Positions 36,057 to 46,157 of a stretch of DNA of 56,346 nucleotides are shown piece by piece; position 1 is the first letter of the stretch, and every line of letters starts with the position of its first letter. Position numbers and translations under genes: made by a program. Under the pieces are notes generated by a model. That model was not told the origin of the DNA. It worked only from the letters and a program-made list of their open reading frames with translations, and did not search any database. Location of the stretch: positions 1-56,346 of the forward strand of contig NZ_BANF01000021.1 of the NCBI RefSeq assembly GCF_000964425.1, in the 5' to 3' direction. This DNA comes from Komagataeibacter intermedius TF2. Its GTDB lineage: Bacteria; Pseudomonadota; Alphaproteobacteria; Acetobacterales; Acetobacteraceae.

Positions 36057-36145
36057 GAATGTGCCAGACAGTACGGAAGTAACAACGCCATATGCGGTGG
36101 GCGTATTATCATGCGCGCCCCCGTGGGGAACAGGAGAAAAGCAGA

Positions 36146-36547
36146 ATGGCCCGTATGATCCATTCGATGATCCGCGTGCGTGATGAAGCCGCAAGCCTTG
36201 CATTCTATGACACGGCCTTTGGCCTGCAAGTGGCCGACCGGCTTGTTTTTGACACCTTCACCCTTATCTACCTGTCCAATGACGAACAGACATTCGAACT
36301 GGAACTGACCATCAACCATGACCGTACCACCCCCTATGACCTGGGGGACGGGTATGGCCACCTGGCGGTATCGGTTGCGGATGTGGATGCGGAACATGCC
36401 CGGCTGACGGCCGCGGGCCTGTCGCCGCTGGCGATAAGGGACATGTCGTGCGGGGAGCGGTTCGTGGGCCGGTTTTTCTTCATGACCGACCCCGATGGCT
36501 ACAGGATCGAGGTGCTGCAGCGCGGCAGGCCGGGGCGTTTTCTCTGA
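36146..36547 (+). CDS. VOC-fold glyoxalase I-like protein
   Basis: A 133-residue protein of the vicinal oxygen chelate family, close in length and pattern to lactoylglutathione lyase (GloA), which detoxifies methylglyoxal as its glutathione hemithioacetal. The four metal ligands of GloA have counterparts: His6 (MIHSMIRV), Glu53 (ELELTIN), His72 (GYGHLAVSV) and Glu122 (DGYRIEVL). GloA is likely but substrate specificity cannot be proven by eye. The ATG at 36146 follows AGGAG. It is divergent from the methyltransferase gene and upstream of dapF. Confidence 0.82.
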   Translation: MARMIHSMIRVRDEAASLAFYDTAFGLQVADRLVFDTFTLIYLSNDEQTFELELTINHDRTTPYDLGDGYGHLAVSVADVDAEHARLTAAGLSPLAIRDMSCGERFVGRFFFMTDPDGYRIEVLQRGRPGRFL

Positions 36548-36623
36548 TCAGGCTTGCAAGGCCGCGCGTGGGGTGCCATCCCGCTCCTTCATATGGGCGG
36601 GTTCCCTCTATACAGGACGGATG

Positions 36624-37445
36624 ATGACCGGTTTTCTCAAGATGCACGGGTTGGGCAATGACTTTGTGGTGGTGGATGAACGCGTCCACCGCCATGACCT
36701 GACACCTGCCCGGATCGCTGCATTATGTGACCGGCATACCGGCATTGGCTGCGACCAGTTCGTGACCCTGCGCCCTGCCTGCGCGGAGGGGGCGGACGTG
36801 TTCGTACGGTTCTTCAACGCCGATGGCACGGAATCGGGTGCATGCGGCAATGCGTCGCGCTGTGTCGCCGACCTGCTGGCGCGGGAGACGGGGCGGGCCA
36901 ATATCGGCCTGCAGACCCGTGCGGGCGTGCTGCGCGCCAGCGTGGTCAGCCCCGGCATGGTGACGGTGGACATGGGCTGTCCCGCGCAGGGCTGGGCCGA
37001 TGTGCCGCTGGCGGAAGCAACGGATACGCTGCACCTGCCCATTGCGGGGGATCCGGCGGCGGTATCCATGGGCAACCCGCATGCGACCTTTTTCCTGTCC
37101 ACGCCAGATGCCATGGACCCATGCGTGGCGGGACCGGATCTGGAACATCATCCGCTGTTTCCCCAGCGCGCCAATATCGGTTTTGCCCATGTCACGGCGC
37201 CCGATGCCATGCGCCTGCGCGTGTGGGAACGTGGCAGCGGCCTGACACGCGCCTGCGGGTCGGGGGCGTGCGCCGCCGTGGTCAACGCCGTGCGGCGTGG
37301 GCTGGTGGAACGCACCTGCACGGTGGAAATGGATGGTGGCGAACTGACCATTACATGGCGTGAAAGCGACGGCCATGTCCTTATGACCGGCCCTGCGACA
37401 ACCAGTTTCAGGGGCACATTCAACCCGGAAGACTACCCCCGATGA
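36624..37445 (+). CDS. dapF: Diaminopimelate epimerase
   Basis: Interconverts LL- and meso-diaminopimelate for lysine and peptidoglycan. The 273-residue two-lobed protein has the catalytic cysteine pair Cys74 (SGACGNASRC) and Cys211 (TRACGSGACA), plus the N-terminal KMHGLGNDFVVVDE. ATGs at 36621 and 36624 are adjacent; the second has better spacing from AGGA. Its stop overlaps the mtaB start (ATGA), forming a dapF-mtaB-ftsY run. Confidence 0.96.
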   Translation: MTGFLKMHGLGNDFVVVDERVHRHDLTPARIAALCDRHTGIGCDQFVTLRPACAEGADVFVRFFNADGTESGACGNASRCVADLLARETGRANIGLQTRAGVLRASVVSPGMVTVDMGCPAQGWADVPLAEATDTLHLPIAGDPAAVSMGNPHATFFLSTPDAMDPCVAGPDLEHHPLFPQRANIGFAHVTAPDAMRLRVWERGSGLTRACGSGACAAVVNAVRRGLVERTCTVEMDGGELTITWRESDGHVLMTGPATTSFRGTFNPEDYPR

Positions 37446-38689
37446 AGAAGCCGGAAATCCTGACCTTCGGCTGTCGCCTCAATACGTATGAAAGCGAGGT
37501 GATGCGCAATCACGCAGCCGGACTGGACAATGTGGTGATCGTGAACACCTGCGCGGTGACGGGCGAGGCCGAACGGCAGGCGCGGCAGGCGGTGCGACGT
37601 GCCCACCGCGAACGGCCCGACGCCCGGATCGTGGTCACCGGCTGCGCTGCCCAGATCGACCCCGACCGCTGGGCGGCGCTGCCCGGCGTGACCCGCGTGC
37701 TGGGCAACCGTGAAAAGCTGGATGCCGCAAGCTGGAGCGAGATGGCCATGGGGCAGGGCAATGCCGTGTCCGACATCATGGCCGCGCGCGAGACGGCGCC
37801 GCATCTGGTCACTGAATTCGCAGGCCGCACCCGCGCGTTCGTGGAGGTGCAGCAGGGCTGTGACCATCGCTGCACCTTCTGCATCATTCCCTTCGGGCGG
37901 GGGCCGTCGCGCTCGGTGCCCGTAGGCGCCGTGGTGGAACAGGTGCGCGCGCTTGTGCAGTCAGGGTATCGCGAAGTGGTGCTGACGGGTGTGGACATTA
38001 CCTCATGGGGGGATGACCTGCCGGGCAGGCCGGCGCTGGGGCAGCTATGCCGCAGGCTGCTGGCCCTTGTGCCCGGGCTGGAGCGGCTGCGGCTGTCCTC
38101 GGTCGATCCGGTGGAGATTGATGAGGACATATGGAAGCTGCTGGAACACGAACCGCGCTTCATGCCCTACCTGCACCTGTCGCTGCAGGCGGGGAGTGAC
38201 ATCATCCTCAAGCGCATGAAGCGCCGGCACCTGACGGCGGATGCGGCCGCGGTGGTGGCGCGGGCGCGGGCGCTGCGGCCCGATATCGGCATCGGGGCGG
38301 ACATCATCGCCGGTTTCCCGACCGAGGATGAGGACCTGTTTGAACAGACGCTCGATTTCGTGCGCATGCACGCCCTGCCTTACCTGCATGTGTTTCCCTA
38401 TAGTGAGCGCCCGGGCACGCCTGCGGCCCGCATGCCCGCCATTGCCGTGCCCGGGCGGAAAGAACGCGCGGCCCGGCTGCGGGCGGCAGGCGCGCAGGCG
38501 GCGCGTGATTTCCACGAACGGCTTATGGGCCGCACGCTACGGGTGCTGATGGAAACGGACACCTCGGGACATAGCGAGGAATTTGCCCCGGTAAGGCTGG
38601 TGGATGGCGGGATGTCCGTGGCCGGGCGCATCGAAACGGTGCGGCCGGTGGCGGTTGACGATAACGGACTGGTTGCGGAAATTCTCTGA
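37442..38689 (+). CDS. mtaB: tRNA (t6A37) methylthiotransferase MtaB
   Basis: A radical-SAM enzyme that adds a methylthio group to t6A at position 37 of tRNAs reading ANN codons. The 415-residue protein has the N-terminal UPF0004 domain with three cluster cysteines (FGCRLN, VNTCAVTG, VTGCAAQ). The radical-SAM motif CDHRCTFC lies near residue 140, and a C-terminal TRAM-like region follows. FGCRLNTYES marks MtaB rather than MiaB. Translation is probably coupled to dapF (ATGA overlap), and ftsY begins one base after its stop. Confidence 0.93.
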   Translation: MKKPEILTFGCRLNTYESEVMRNHAAGLDNVVIVNTCAVTGEAERQARQAVRRAHRERPDARIVVTGCAAQIDPDRWAALPGVTRVLGNREKLDAASWSEMAMGQGNAVSDIMAARETAPHLVTEFAGRTRAFVEVQQGCDHRCTFCIIPFGRGPSRSVPVGAVVEQVRALVQSGYREVVLTGVDITSWGDDLPGRPALGQLCRRLLALVPGLERLRLSSVDPVEIDEDIWKLLEHEPRFMPYLHLSLQAGSDIILKRMKRRHLTADAAAVVARARALRPDIGIGADIIAGFPTEDEDLFEQTLDFVRMHALPYLHVFPYSERPGTPAARMPAIAVPGRKERAARLRAAGAQAARDFHERLMGRTLRVLMETDTSGHSEEFAPVRLVDGGMSVAGRIETVRPVAVDDNGLVAEIL

Positions 38690-38690
38690 T

Positions 38691-39707
38691 ATGGCACTTG
38701 GTTTCTTCTCACGTCTCAAGGCGGGGCTGTCGCGCTCCACACAGAAGCTCAGCGGCGGGCTGAGCGCCGTCTTCACCCGGCGCAAGCTGGATGATCAGGC
38801 GCTGGAGGATCTGGAAGACCTGCTGATCTCCGCCGATCTTGGCCCGAGTGTGGCGGAAAAGGTGATCGAGTCCTTCCGCCGGTCCAAATTCGGCAAGGAA
38901 GTGACGGATGAGGAGGTGCGTCAGGCGCTGGCGGAAGAAATCGCCACCATCCTCCAGCCGGTCGCCATTCCGTTTGAACCCGACCCGAAGCACAGACCGC
39001 ACGTGGTGCTGGTCGTTGGCGTCAACGGCACCGGCAAGACCACCACCATTGGCAAGATGGCCCGGTTTTATGGCGAGCAGGGCAAGAAGGTGATGATGGT
39101 GGCGGGCGATACCTTTCGCGCCGCTGCCGTCGAACAGTTGCAGGTATGGGGCGAACGCGTGGGCGCGCCCGTCATTTCTGGCAAGCCCAATGCCGATGCG
39201 GCGGGTCTGGCGTTCGAAGCGCTCAAGCGCGCTACGGCGGAACAGGCCGACCTGCTGCTGGTCGATACTGCGGGCCGCCTGCATAACAAGAGCGCGCTGA
39301 TGGAGGAACTGGCCAAGATTATCCGCGTCATGCGCAAGTTTGACGAAACCGCGCCCCATTCCGTGCTGCTGGTGCTGGACGCCACCACCGGTCAGAACGC
39401 GGTGGAGCAGGTGCGCGTGTTCAAGGAACTGGTCAACGTGACCGGTCTGGTCGTGACCAAGCTGGATGGGTCGGCGCGCGGCGGGATCGTGGTGGCGCTG
39501 GCTGATGCCTTCGGCCTGCCGGTGCATCTGGTGGGCGTGGGGGAACAGGCCGATGACCTGCGTCCCTTCTCCGCCGAGGCATTTGCCAAAGGGCTGGTCG
39601 GGGACTCGATCAAGGTCATTGAACGTGACGATGCGCCCGCCGAAGGGCAGGCGGAAGATGCCGAAGCGCCCCCGCCCGAAGCGGAACACCCGCACCAGCA
39701 GGGCTGA
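38691..39707 (+). CDS. ftsY: Signal recognition particle receptor FtsY
   Basis: Membrane-associated GTPase that docks SRP-ribosome complexes at the Sec translocon. The 338-residue protein has a short basic N-terminus (FFSRLKAGLSRSTQKL), the helical N domain, and the G domain with VGVNGTGKTTTIGK, DTFRAAAVEQL, DTAGRLHNK, TKLDGSARGG and GVGEQADDLRPF. It lacks the long acidic A domain of E. coli FtsY, as usual in alphaproteobacteria; instead the C-terminus carries an acidic/Pro tail. The ATG at 38691 is almost touching the mtaB stop. Confidence 0.95.
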   Translation: MALGFFSRLKAGLSRSTQKLSGGLSAVFTRRKLDDQALEDLEDLLISADLGPSVAEKVIESFRRSKFGKEVTDEEVRQALAEEIATILQPVAIPFEPDPKHRPHVVLVVGVNGTGKTTTIGKMARFYGEQGKKVMMVAGDTFRAAAVEQLQVWGERVGAPVISGKPNADAAGLAFEALKRATAEQADLLLVDTAGRLHNKSALMEELAKIIRVMRKFDETAPHSVLLVLDATTGQNAVEQVRVFKELVNVTGLVVTKLDGSARGGIVVALADAFGLPVHLVGVGEQADDLRPFSAEAFAKGLVGDSIKVIERDDAPAEGQAEDAEAPPPEAEHPHQQG

Positions 39708-39730
39708 TCCCGCACGACCGTTCAGGCATA

Positions 39731-39764
39731 AAAAAGGGGCCACCCTACGGACTGGCCCCTTTTT
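39731..39764. terminator. Bidirectional terminator between ftsY and pgk
   Basis: AAAAAGGGGCCA, ten bases, TGGCCCCTTTTT: a perfect 12-pair stem whose ends provide T runs in both directions, between two convergent genes. Confidence 0.88.
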
Positions 39765-39815
39765 CGTTTCAGTTCAGGACTGTCTGGAAAATCCAGAAAC
39801 TTTTATGACCTGCCC

Positions 39816-41039
39816 TCAGATCGGCATGGCACGTTCAAAGATGTTTTCCAGCGCCATGATGCCCGGCAGCGTCTTGCCTTCCATCCATTCAAGGAAAGCC
39901 CCGCCCGCGCTGGAAATATAGGAGATATGTTTCTCCACCCCCGCATGGCGCAGTGCCGAAACCGTGTCCCCACCGCCCGCGATGCTTTTCAGTGCGCCGG
40001 AATCGGTCAGGCGGGCGACATCGCGCGCCACGGCGTTGGTTGCCGCATCGAACGGCGTGATCTCGAACGCGCCCAGCGGGCCGTTCCAGACCAGCGTCTT
40101 CAACGTCGCGATCTTCTGCTCGATCAGCTTCACCGTTTCCGGTCCGACATCCAGCATCATGGCATCAGCAGGAATGGCGTTGACGGGCACGGTGCGGGTC
40201 GGGACATTGGCCTGGAAATCGGTGGCGGTCACGGCATCAACCGGCAGCACGATCTCGCAGCCCTTTTCCTTTGCTTTCGCAAGGATGTCGCGCGCGGTGT
40301 CGTGCATCTCCGCTTCCTGCAGCGACCGGCCCACGTTCACCCCCTGCGCCGCAAGGAACGTGTTGGCCATGGCGCCACCAATGATCAGCATGTCCACTTT
40401 TGCCAGCAGGTTGCCGATCAGGTCCAGCTTGGTGGAAATCTTGGCCCCGCCCACGATGGCCCCGACCGGGCGGGCAGGGTTTTCCAGCGCGATGTTCAGC
40501 GCGTTGAGTTCCGTTTCCATCAGCCGCCCGGCAAAGGACGGCAGCAGGCGGGCCACGCCTTCGGTCGAGGCATGGGCGCGGTGGGCCGCGGAAAACGCGT
40601 CATTGACGTAATAATCGGCCAGCGACGCGAACGCCTTCGCCAGCTCGGGGTCGTTCTGCTCCTCCCCGGGGTAGAAGCGGGTGTTTTCCAGTACCACGAC
40701 ATCGCCATCGTGCATGGCGTCCACCGCCTGCCGGGCCTTCGGGCCGATACAGTCATCGACAAAGGTCACCGGGCGGCCCAGCGCATCCCCCAGCGCATCG
40801 GCGATCGGGCCAAGCGACATTTCCGGCACGGGCCTGCCCCTGGGGCGGTCGAAGTGACTGACGACAATCACCTTCGCGCCCTTCTGGGCCAGTTCCTGAA
40901 TGGTGGGCAGCAGGCGCAGGATGCGCGTGGCGTCGGTGATCTGGGCGTTGCGGACCGGAACGTTCAGATCGGCGCGCAGGAGGACCTTCTTGCCAGTGGC
41001 GTCAAGGTCATCCAGCGTCTTGAAGGATGTGGCCCCCAT
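39816..41039 (-). CDS. pgk: Phosphoglycerate kinase
   Basis: Makes ATP and 3-phosphoglycerate from 1,3-bisphosphoglycerate. The 407-residue two-domain protein has [13 protein letters not shown], the basic [23 protein letters not shown]-type [23 protein letters not shown] and the C-terminal [12 protein letters not shown] nucleotide loop. The ATG at 41039 shares its first base with the gap stop (TAATG), so the two are tightly coupled; a longer frame to 41093 is inside gap and is rejected. Confidence 0.97.
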   Translation of the reverse strand: MGATSFKTLDDLDATGKKVLLRADLNVPVRNAQITDATRILRLLPTIQELAQKGAKVIVVSHFDRPRGRPVPEMSLGPIADALGDALGRPVTFVDDCIGPKARQAVDAMHDGDVVVLENTRFYPGEEQNDPELAKAFASLADYYVNDAFSAAHRAHASTEGVARLLPSFAGRLMETELNALNIALENPARPVGAIVGGAKISTKLDLIGNLLAKVDMLIIGGAMANTFLAAQGVNVGRSLQEAEMHDTARDILAKAKEKGCEIVLPVDAVTATDFQANVPTRTVPVNAIPADAMMLDVGPETVKLIEQKIATLKTLVWNGPLGAFEITPFDAATNAVARDVARLTDSGALKSIAGGGDTVSALRHAGVEKHISYISSAGGAFLEWMEGKTLPGIMALENIFERAMPI

Positions 41040-42061
41040 TACAGTGCCCCGAATACGGCCGCCGTGTCGGCCATGCGGTTGGAGAAGCCCCATTCATTGT
41101 CATACCAGCTGCAGATGCGCACCAGCCTGCCACCGTCGATCACGGCGGTCTGGGTCGCATCAAACGTGGATGACGCGGGGGAGTGATTGAAATCCGTGCT
41201 GACCAGCGGCGCGGTGCTGTAGGCGAGGATGCCCTTCAGCGGGCCGGATTCCGATGCCTTGCGCAGTGCTTCGTTCACCTCATCGACCGAGGCCGGGGCC
41301 TTCTTCGGCACGAAGTCGAGCGAGACGAGCGAGACATTGGGCGTGGGCACGCGAATCGCCGTGCCGTCCAGACGGCCCTTGAGGTGCGGCAGCACCAGCC
41401 CCACGGCGCGCGCGGCCCCGGTGGAGGTCGGGATCATGTTCAGCGCCGCCCCGCGTGCGCGGCGCAGGTCCTTGTGCAGGGTGTCCACCGTGCGCTGGTC
41501 GCCGGTGTAGGAATGGATGGTGACCATGTAGCCGCATTCGATGCCGAACGTGTCATCCAGCACCTTGGCCACCGGGGCCAGGCAGTTGGTGGTGCACGAC
41601 GCGTTGGAAATGACGGTCATGTCCGGCGTCAGCACATCCTGGTTCACGCCGAACACGATGGTGGCGTCCACGCCCGACGCGGGGGCGGACACGATCACCT
41701 TGCGCGCGCCCGCCTTGATCAGCTGGGCGGCCTTTTCCTTGTCGGTGAAGCGGCCGGTGCATTCCAGCGCCACATCCACGCCCTGGAACGGCACCTTCGT
41801 CGGGTCGGCCTCGGCCGAGACGGTGATGGGGTCGTAGGTGCGGCCATTGGCGGTAATGATGATCTGGTTGCCATCCACCTTCACATCGGCGGGGAAGCGG
41901 CCATGCACGCTGTCATAGGACAGAAGGTGTGCGTTGTCTGCCACGCTGCCGAGGTCATTGATGGCGACGGGTACGACATCGGTACGCCCGCTTTCGATAA
42001 TGCCACGCAGCACAAGGCGACCAATGCGACCGAAACCGTTTATTGCGACTTTAACAGCCAT
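41039..42061 (-). CDS. gap: Glyceraldehyde-3-phosphate dehydrogenase
   Basis: Oxidises glyceraldehyde 3-phosphate to 1,3-bisphosphoglycerate. The 340-residue protein has the Rossmann GFGRIGR, catalytic Cys156 ([12 protein letters not shown]) with His183 (TIHSYTGDQ), and NEWGFSNRM near the end. N-D at 35-36 after the second strand suggests NAD rather than NADP preference. It lies 30 bases after the transketolase-like gene, with GGAGAAAA before its ATG, so one transcript probably carries the transketolase-like gene, gap and pgk. Confidence 0.97.
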   Translation of the reverse strand: MAVKVAINGFGRIGRLVLRGIIESGRTDVVPVAINDLGSVADNAHLLSYDSVHGRFPADVKVDGNQIIITANGRTYDPITVSAEADPTKVPFQGVDVALECTGRFTDKEKAAQLIKAGARKVIVSAPASGVDATIVFGVNQDVLTPDMTVISNASCTTNCLAPVAKVLDDTFGIECGYMVTIHSYTGDQRTVDTLHKDLRRARGAALNMIPTSTGAARAVGLVLPHLKGRLDGTAIRVPTPNVSLVSLDFVPKKAPASVDEVNEALRKASESGPLKGILAYSTAPLVSTDFNHSPASSTFDATQTAVIDGGRLVRICSWYDNEWGFSNRMADTAAVFGAL

Positions 42062-42091
42062 TTTCTTATTTTCTCCGTAAGGTCAGACATT

Positions 42092-44023
42092 TCACACACT
42101 GACATCGACCGATGTCATCCCGGGCGGCGCGCCGTTTCCGCCCGCCGGTTCAGGCAGGGTATCGGACAGGGGACGGACCAGGCGCAGCGCGTCGCGGCAG
42201 ATCCGTTCCGGCGTGATGTCAGTCGTGCTGTCCGGCTGGTCCGGGGTGGCGACCGTCCCGAACCCGTCAATGCCAACAAACAGCCCGTCTGTTCCAAGCC
42301 AGCGTTCCCATCCAAACCCTGACGCGGCTTCGATGCCGATCCGGGGTGCCGTTCCCAGCACGGCGGCACGATACGTCATTTTTTGCGCGGCGAACAGTTC
42401 CCAGCATGGAAGGGATACGACAGCCGCCGCAACCCCTGCGTCCTTCAACAGTTTGCGTGCCGCCAGCGCCAGTATCGCCTCGTGCCCCGTGGCGACCAGC
42501 GTGACCTGCCGCGCCCCTTCGGCTTCCGCCAGGACGTAGCCGCCACGCGCGCACAGGTTGGTCAGCCCGTGCTGTTCGCGTTCCGGGGCGCCCGCCGCCG
42601 CCAGCGCGGGGGCGGATTCCAGTGTCAGCAGGCTTGGTCCGCTGGTCCGCCGCAGCGCCAGTTCCATGCATTCCATCGTCTCGCGGTGGTCCGCGGGGCG
42701 GAAAACCGCCACGTTGGGCATGGCGCGCAGGCTGGCCAGCTGTTCCACCGGCTGGTCGCCTGCCGCGCCGTCGCCGCTCAGCAGGTCGTCATCGGTCAGC
42801 AGGTAGATCACCTGCAGGTCCGTCATGGCGGCATAGCGCAGGGCGGGACGCATGCGGTCCACCGCGATGATGGTCGATGTGCCCGCCGCCAGCAGCCCGT
42901 CATGCATGGCGATGCCATTGAGCAGGGCCGCCATGCCATGCACCTGCGTCCCGCATGACAGGTCCGTCTCGCCACCGTTGCGGCGGTTCGTGGGCAGGTC
43001 GGCCAGCATGCCCCGGCGTGAGCGCAGGCAGGTCAGTTCCGGCAGGAGTTCATGTAGCGTTTCGAGTCCCCGCCGGGCTGCGAACGTGGGTGCGACACGG
43101 GCGATGGCGCTGCCGTGTTCGCGCCATGACCGTTGCCAGTCGGGCTGCCAGAAGGCGGGACGCTGGTTGTGGGCCATGCGTTCGAATTCGGCCTTCTGCC
43201 GGTCCTTGAGCAGCCGGCGCAGCCAGGAGCGGCGCGCGCTGGCCCCGCGCCGGGCGGCCCCCGCCCACAGGCCCGGATCATCGACAAAGGGGGGCGGCGG
43301 GTCAATTTCCGGCGAGGCGATGCATGCGATCAGACAGGGCTTGTGCGTGCGCTGTGACGACGTGATGGCGGCCGCGATCTGTTCGGGACTGTCGGCGTCC
43401 ACCTTCCGCACTGACCAGCCCGATGCGCTGTAGCGCGGCAGGATGGCGTCCACGGCTTCGCGCTCGCTTGTCCACAGGCCGACGACCAGCGTAACCCGGT
43501 CCAGTCCCATCTGGCCCGCGAGCGCCGCGCTTTCCAGCGCGACGCCGGTGGACAGTTCGGTCCAGCAGCCCAGCCCCCATATCCGGTGGTTGACCAGCGA
43601 TCGCCCAAACCGTGCCGCCAGCGTCTGTTCCGCCAGCGCCATGCCGATCGCGGCCCCCAGCCCCTGCCCGCTGGGGCCGCAGGCCTGACGGTCATGCGGC
43701 GGGGCGGGGTGGTCGCCCACGCGCGGTGGCAGCGGCGCCTGCCCCGACAGTTCGGCCATGATGCGCGGCAGCACACGGTAGCGGGGGGAGGACACCACGA
43801 AGCGGTCCCGGTCCGGCCATTCCGGGCTGGCGGGATCGAAGCGCAGGAAACGACTCCACAACACCGCGCAGAAACACGACATGACCCGGGCGTGGGGGGC
43901 ATACCGGCGGTTGGGTTCATGGGTGCCGATGGCATGGTGGATGGCCGTCGTCAGCCGCTGTGGCATGCTGGGGGCCACGGCTGGCGTGGCGGGCGGGGTC
44001 ATGCTGGCCTGGTCTGTTGGCAT
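42092..44023 (-). CDS. Transketolase-like protein lacking the catalytic residues
   Basis: The 643 residues align along their length with transketolase: VLWSRFLRFDPASPEWPDRDRFVVS, GPSGQGLGAAIGMALAEQTLAA, and MRPALRYAAM...QPVEQLASLRAMPNVAVFRPAD. But the metal/cofactor GDG is GLG (150-152), the DDN region is VGL (181-183), NGHG is SPRY (79-82), the catalytic Glu of REFGM is Val361, and THQPVEQ has Asp423. The frame is intact and heads gap-pgk, where other alphaproteobacteria carry tkt. It is probably a non-enzymatic or repurposed paralogue. The ATG at 44023 follows AGGA; the frame extends far upstream without family support. Confidence 0.85.
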   Translation of the reverse strand: MPTDQASMTPPATPAVAPSMPQRLTTAIHHAIGTHEPNRRYAPHARVMSCFCAVLWSRFLRFDPASPEWPDRDRFVVSSPRYRVLPRIMAELSGQAPLPPRVGDHPAPPHDRQACGPSGQGLGAAIGMALAEQTLAARFGRSLVNHRIWGLGCWTELSTGVALESAALAGQMGLDRVTLVVGLWTSEREAVDAILPRYSASGWSVRKVDADSPEQIAAAITSSQRTHKPCLIACIASPEIDPPPPFVDDPGLWAGAARRGASARRSWLRRLLKDRQKAEFERMAHNQRPAFWQPDWQRSWREHGSAIARVAPTFAARRGLETLHELLPELTCLRSRRGMLADLPTNRRNGGETDLSCGTQVHGMAALLNGIAMHDGLLAAGTSTIIAVDRMRPALRYAAMTDLQVIYLLTDDDLLSGDGAAGDQPVEQLASLRAMPNVAVFRPADHRETMECMELALRRTSGPSLLTLESAPALAAAGAPEREQHGLTNLCARGGYVLAEAEGARQVTLVATGHEAILALAARKLLKDAGVAAAVVSLPCWELFAAQKMTYRAAVLGTAPRIGIEAASGFGWERWLGTDGLFVGIDGFGTVATPDQPDSTTDITPERICRDALRLVRPLSDTLPEPAGGNGAPPGMTSVDVSV

Positions 44024-44168
44024 CGGCATCGTCCTGGGGTCGGGGAATGATCGGTCGGAGCCGTCCCGCATGACTACTGCGCTGCGCGGGCGGCGGCAAT
44101 ATTGCGCGCGATATTGCGCTATTGTCCCACTATGCCACGCGGGGGGGATACTGTATCGGTATGGGGCC

Positions 44169-44633
44169 ATGTTCCGTCCGCTCCCGTGCCCCGTCCGCCG
44201 TGTCGTCCTTGCCGCCGCAGCCTGCCTGCCGGTGCTGGGCGGGTGCACGCTGGTCAGCCAGAAAACATTCAACCGCCACGCGGGCGACCCGCCACGGCTG
44301 CCGCAGCGCCCGCCGCCGCCGGTGCCCGGCATGGACCGTCCCGCGCTGGTCACGATCGTGGCCGGGACGCCGGAAGCGCAGTGGAAACCCGCCGTCCGCG
44401 CCGCCGTGGCCGATGCCCTGTCGCGCAAGCCCAACGCGCTGTTCACCATTGTGGTCAGCGTGCCCGAGCGCGCCGATGGCAGCCTGCCGGACATGCCGAA
44501 GGTGGTGGATGCGGATGGCCAGCCTGTCCTGCAGGCGGTGATGGATGCAGGCGCGGGCGGGGGACAGACGGAAATGGACGCCCGCAGCGTGCCCGCGAAC
44601 AGCGCAACGCAGGTCTGCATTTACGCGGAGTAG
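44169..44633 (+). CDS. Predicted lipoprotein of unknown function
   Basis: A 154-residue protein with a lipoprotein signal (VVLAAAACLPVLGGC-TL, Cys near residue 25). The mature part has a Pro-rich spacer (PPRLPQRPPPPVPG), then RPALVTIVAGTPEAQWKPAVRAAVADALSRKPNALFTIVVSV, and PANSATQVCIYAE at the end. I recognise no named family. The ATG at 44169 is chosen for the signal peptide; the frame continues upstream into the divergent transketolase-like gene and is not real there. It is divergent from that gene, with 145 bases between. Confidence 0.72.
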   Translation: MFRPLPCPVRRVVLAAAACLPVLGGCTLVSQKTFNRHAGDPPRLPQRPPPPVPGMDRPALVTIVAGTPEAQWKPAVRAAVADALSRKPNALFTIVVSVPERADGSLPDMPKVVDADGQPVLQAVMDAGAGGGQTEMDARSVPANSATQVCIYAE

Positions 44634-44817
44634 TTCAATGCGCTTTTGCAATCTCCGCCTCCATCATGCCATAAAGGGTGGTCCGCTGGCGGTTAACCCC
44701 CGGCGGTAGCGCCGCGTGAGGGGAACATCATCCCCCCGGCACGGGTCATCCGCGATGGTGACCGTAATGAATGAAGGCCCCGTGAACAGACCGGGGCGTG
44801 CATGGAGAAAAGCAGCA

Positions 44818-46098
44818 GTGTCCAGTAATCAAGTGGATGGGCATCCGTTCTTCCGGTTCTGCCGGACGGCGCTGGAGAATATACGCGCGCAGGGTCGCTA
44901 CCGGCAGTTCACCCCACTGGCACGCCAGGCCGAGCGTTATCCCCTGTATGACCAGCCGGAAACACAGGCCACTCCGTCAACCCCCGCCTGCCCGCAGGAC
45001 CGGGAGGTGGTTGTCTGGTCCTCCAATGACTATCTGGGCATGGGTGTCGATCCCGCGGTGGTCGAGGCCGCCATCCAGGCGATCCATGAACATGGCGCCG
45101 GCGCCGGCGGCACGCGCAACATCGCGGGCACCAGCCCGGTCCATACCGCGCTTGAAGCCGAAATGGCCGACCTGCACGGCAAGGAGGCGGGGCTGCTGTT
45201 CGTCTCCGGCTATGTTTCCAACCAGGCAACCCTGCAGACGATCCTGAGCAGCATGCCCGGCTGGATCTGCTTTTCCGACCGGCTGAACCATGCTTCCATG
45301 ATCGCGGGCATCAAGGGCGCGCGCGGATCCAGCACCGTCATTTACGAACACAACGACCTTGCGGACCTGGAAGCCAAGCTGGCTGCCGCCCCCAGGGATG
45401 CGCCCAAGCTGATCGCGTTTGAAAGCGTGTATTCCATGGACGGCGACATATCCGACATCGCCGGGACATGCGCACTGGCGCGTAAGTATGGCGCCATGAC
45501 CTATCTGGATGAAGTGCATGCCGTGGGCCTGTATGGCGACCAGGGCGGTGGCGTGTCCGAACGTGATGGCGTGGCGGATCAGGTGGACATTATCGAAGGC
45601 ACGCTGGCCAAGGGGTTTGGCGTGCATGGCGGCTATATCACCGCACGCAGCGATATTGTCGAATACCTGCGCCTTGCGGCGTCGGGCTTCATCTTCACCA
45701 CGGCGCTGCCGCCTGCGGTGGTGGCGGCGGCGCTGGCCAGCGTGCGGCTGGTGCGCAGGGATGGCTGGCGGCGTGAACGCATGTTCGAACGCGTCAATAC
45801 CTTCCGCGACAAGCTGCGCAAGGCGGGCATTCCCTTCACCATGACGCCCAGCCACATTGTCCCGATCCCGGTGGGTGACGCCCAGCGTTGCCGGGAACTG
45901 AGCGACCGGCTGCTCAATGATTACGGGATTTACGCCACCCCCATCAACTATCCCACCGTGCCGCGCGGCACCGAACGCCTGCGCCTGACGCCGGGGCCGT
46001 TCCATACGGACGAGATGATGGACGACATGGTGACGGCCCTGTCCCGCCTGCTGCGCATCAACGATCTTGCAGCACAGCCTGTCGCCGCCATGGCCTGA
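44818..46098 (+). CDS. hemA: 5-aminolevulinate synthase
   Basis: Condenses glycine and succinyl-CoA to 5-aminolevulinate, the alphaproteobacterial (Shemin) entry to haem. The PLP lysine is Lys265 ([15 protein letters not shown]), with Asp231 in [33 protein letters not shown] and [16 protein letters not shown] separate ALAS from the related KBL and BioF enzymes. The length is 426 residues from a GTG at 44818 that follows GGAG; in-frame ATGs at 44755 and 44767 would add an unlikely N-terminus. It is convergent with the DsbA-like gene. Confidence 0.93.
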   Translation: MSSNQVDGHPFFRFCRTALENIRAQGRYRQFTPLARQAERYPLYDQPETQATPSTPACPQDREVVVWSSNDYLGMGVDPAVVEAAIQAIHEHGAGAGGTRNIAGTSPVHTALEAEMADLHGKEAGLLFVSGYVSNQATLQTILSSMPGWICFSDRLNHASMIAGIKGARGSSTVIYEHNDLADLEAKLAAAPRDAPKLIAFESVYSMDGDISDIAGTCALARKYGAMTYLDEVHAVGLYGDQGGGVSERDGVADQVDIIEGTLAKGFGVHGGYITARSDIVEYLRLAASGFIFTTALPPAVVAAALASVRLVRRDGWRRERMFERVNTFRDKLRKAGIPFTMTPSHIVPIPVGDAQRCRELSDRLLNDYGIYATPINYPTVPRGTERLRLTPGPFHTDEMMDDMVTALSRLLRINDLAAQPVAAMA

Positions 46099-46157
46099 GC
46101 CACCGCCCGCGCCCGGCATGGTCGGACGCGGGCTGGCCCGGCTGGCGGCGCGTGGGG

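Noticed and set aside
44024-44620. N-terminal extension of the transketolase-like frame to 842 residues
   Set aside because: The added 199 residues resemble no transketolase, overlap a divergent lipoprotein gene with a clear lipobox, and a good ATG with AGGA exists at 44023.
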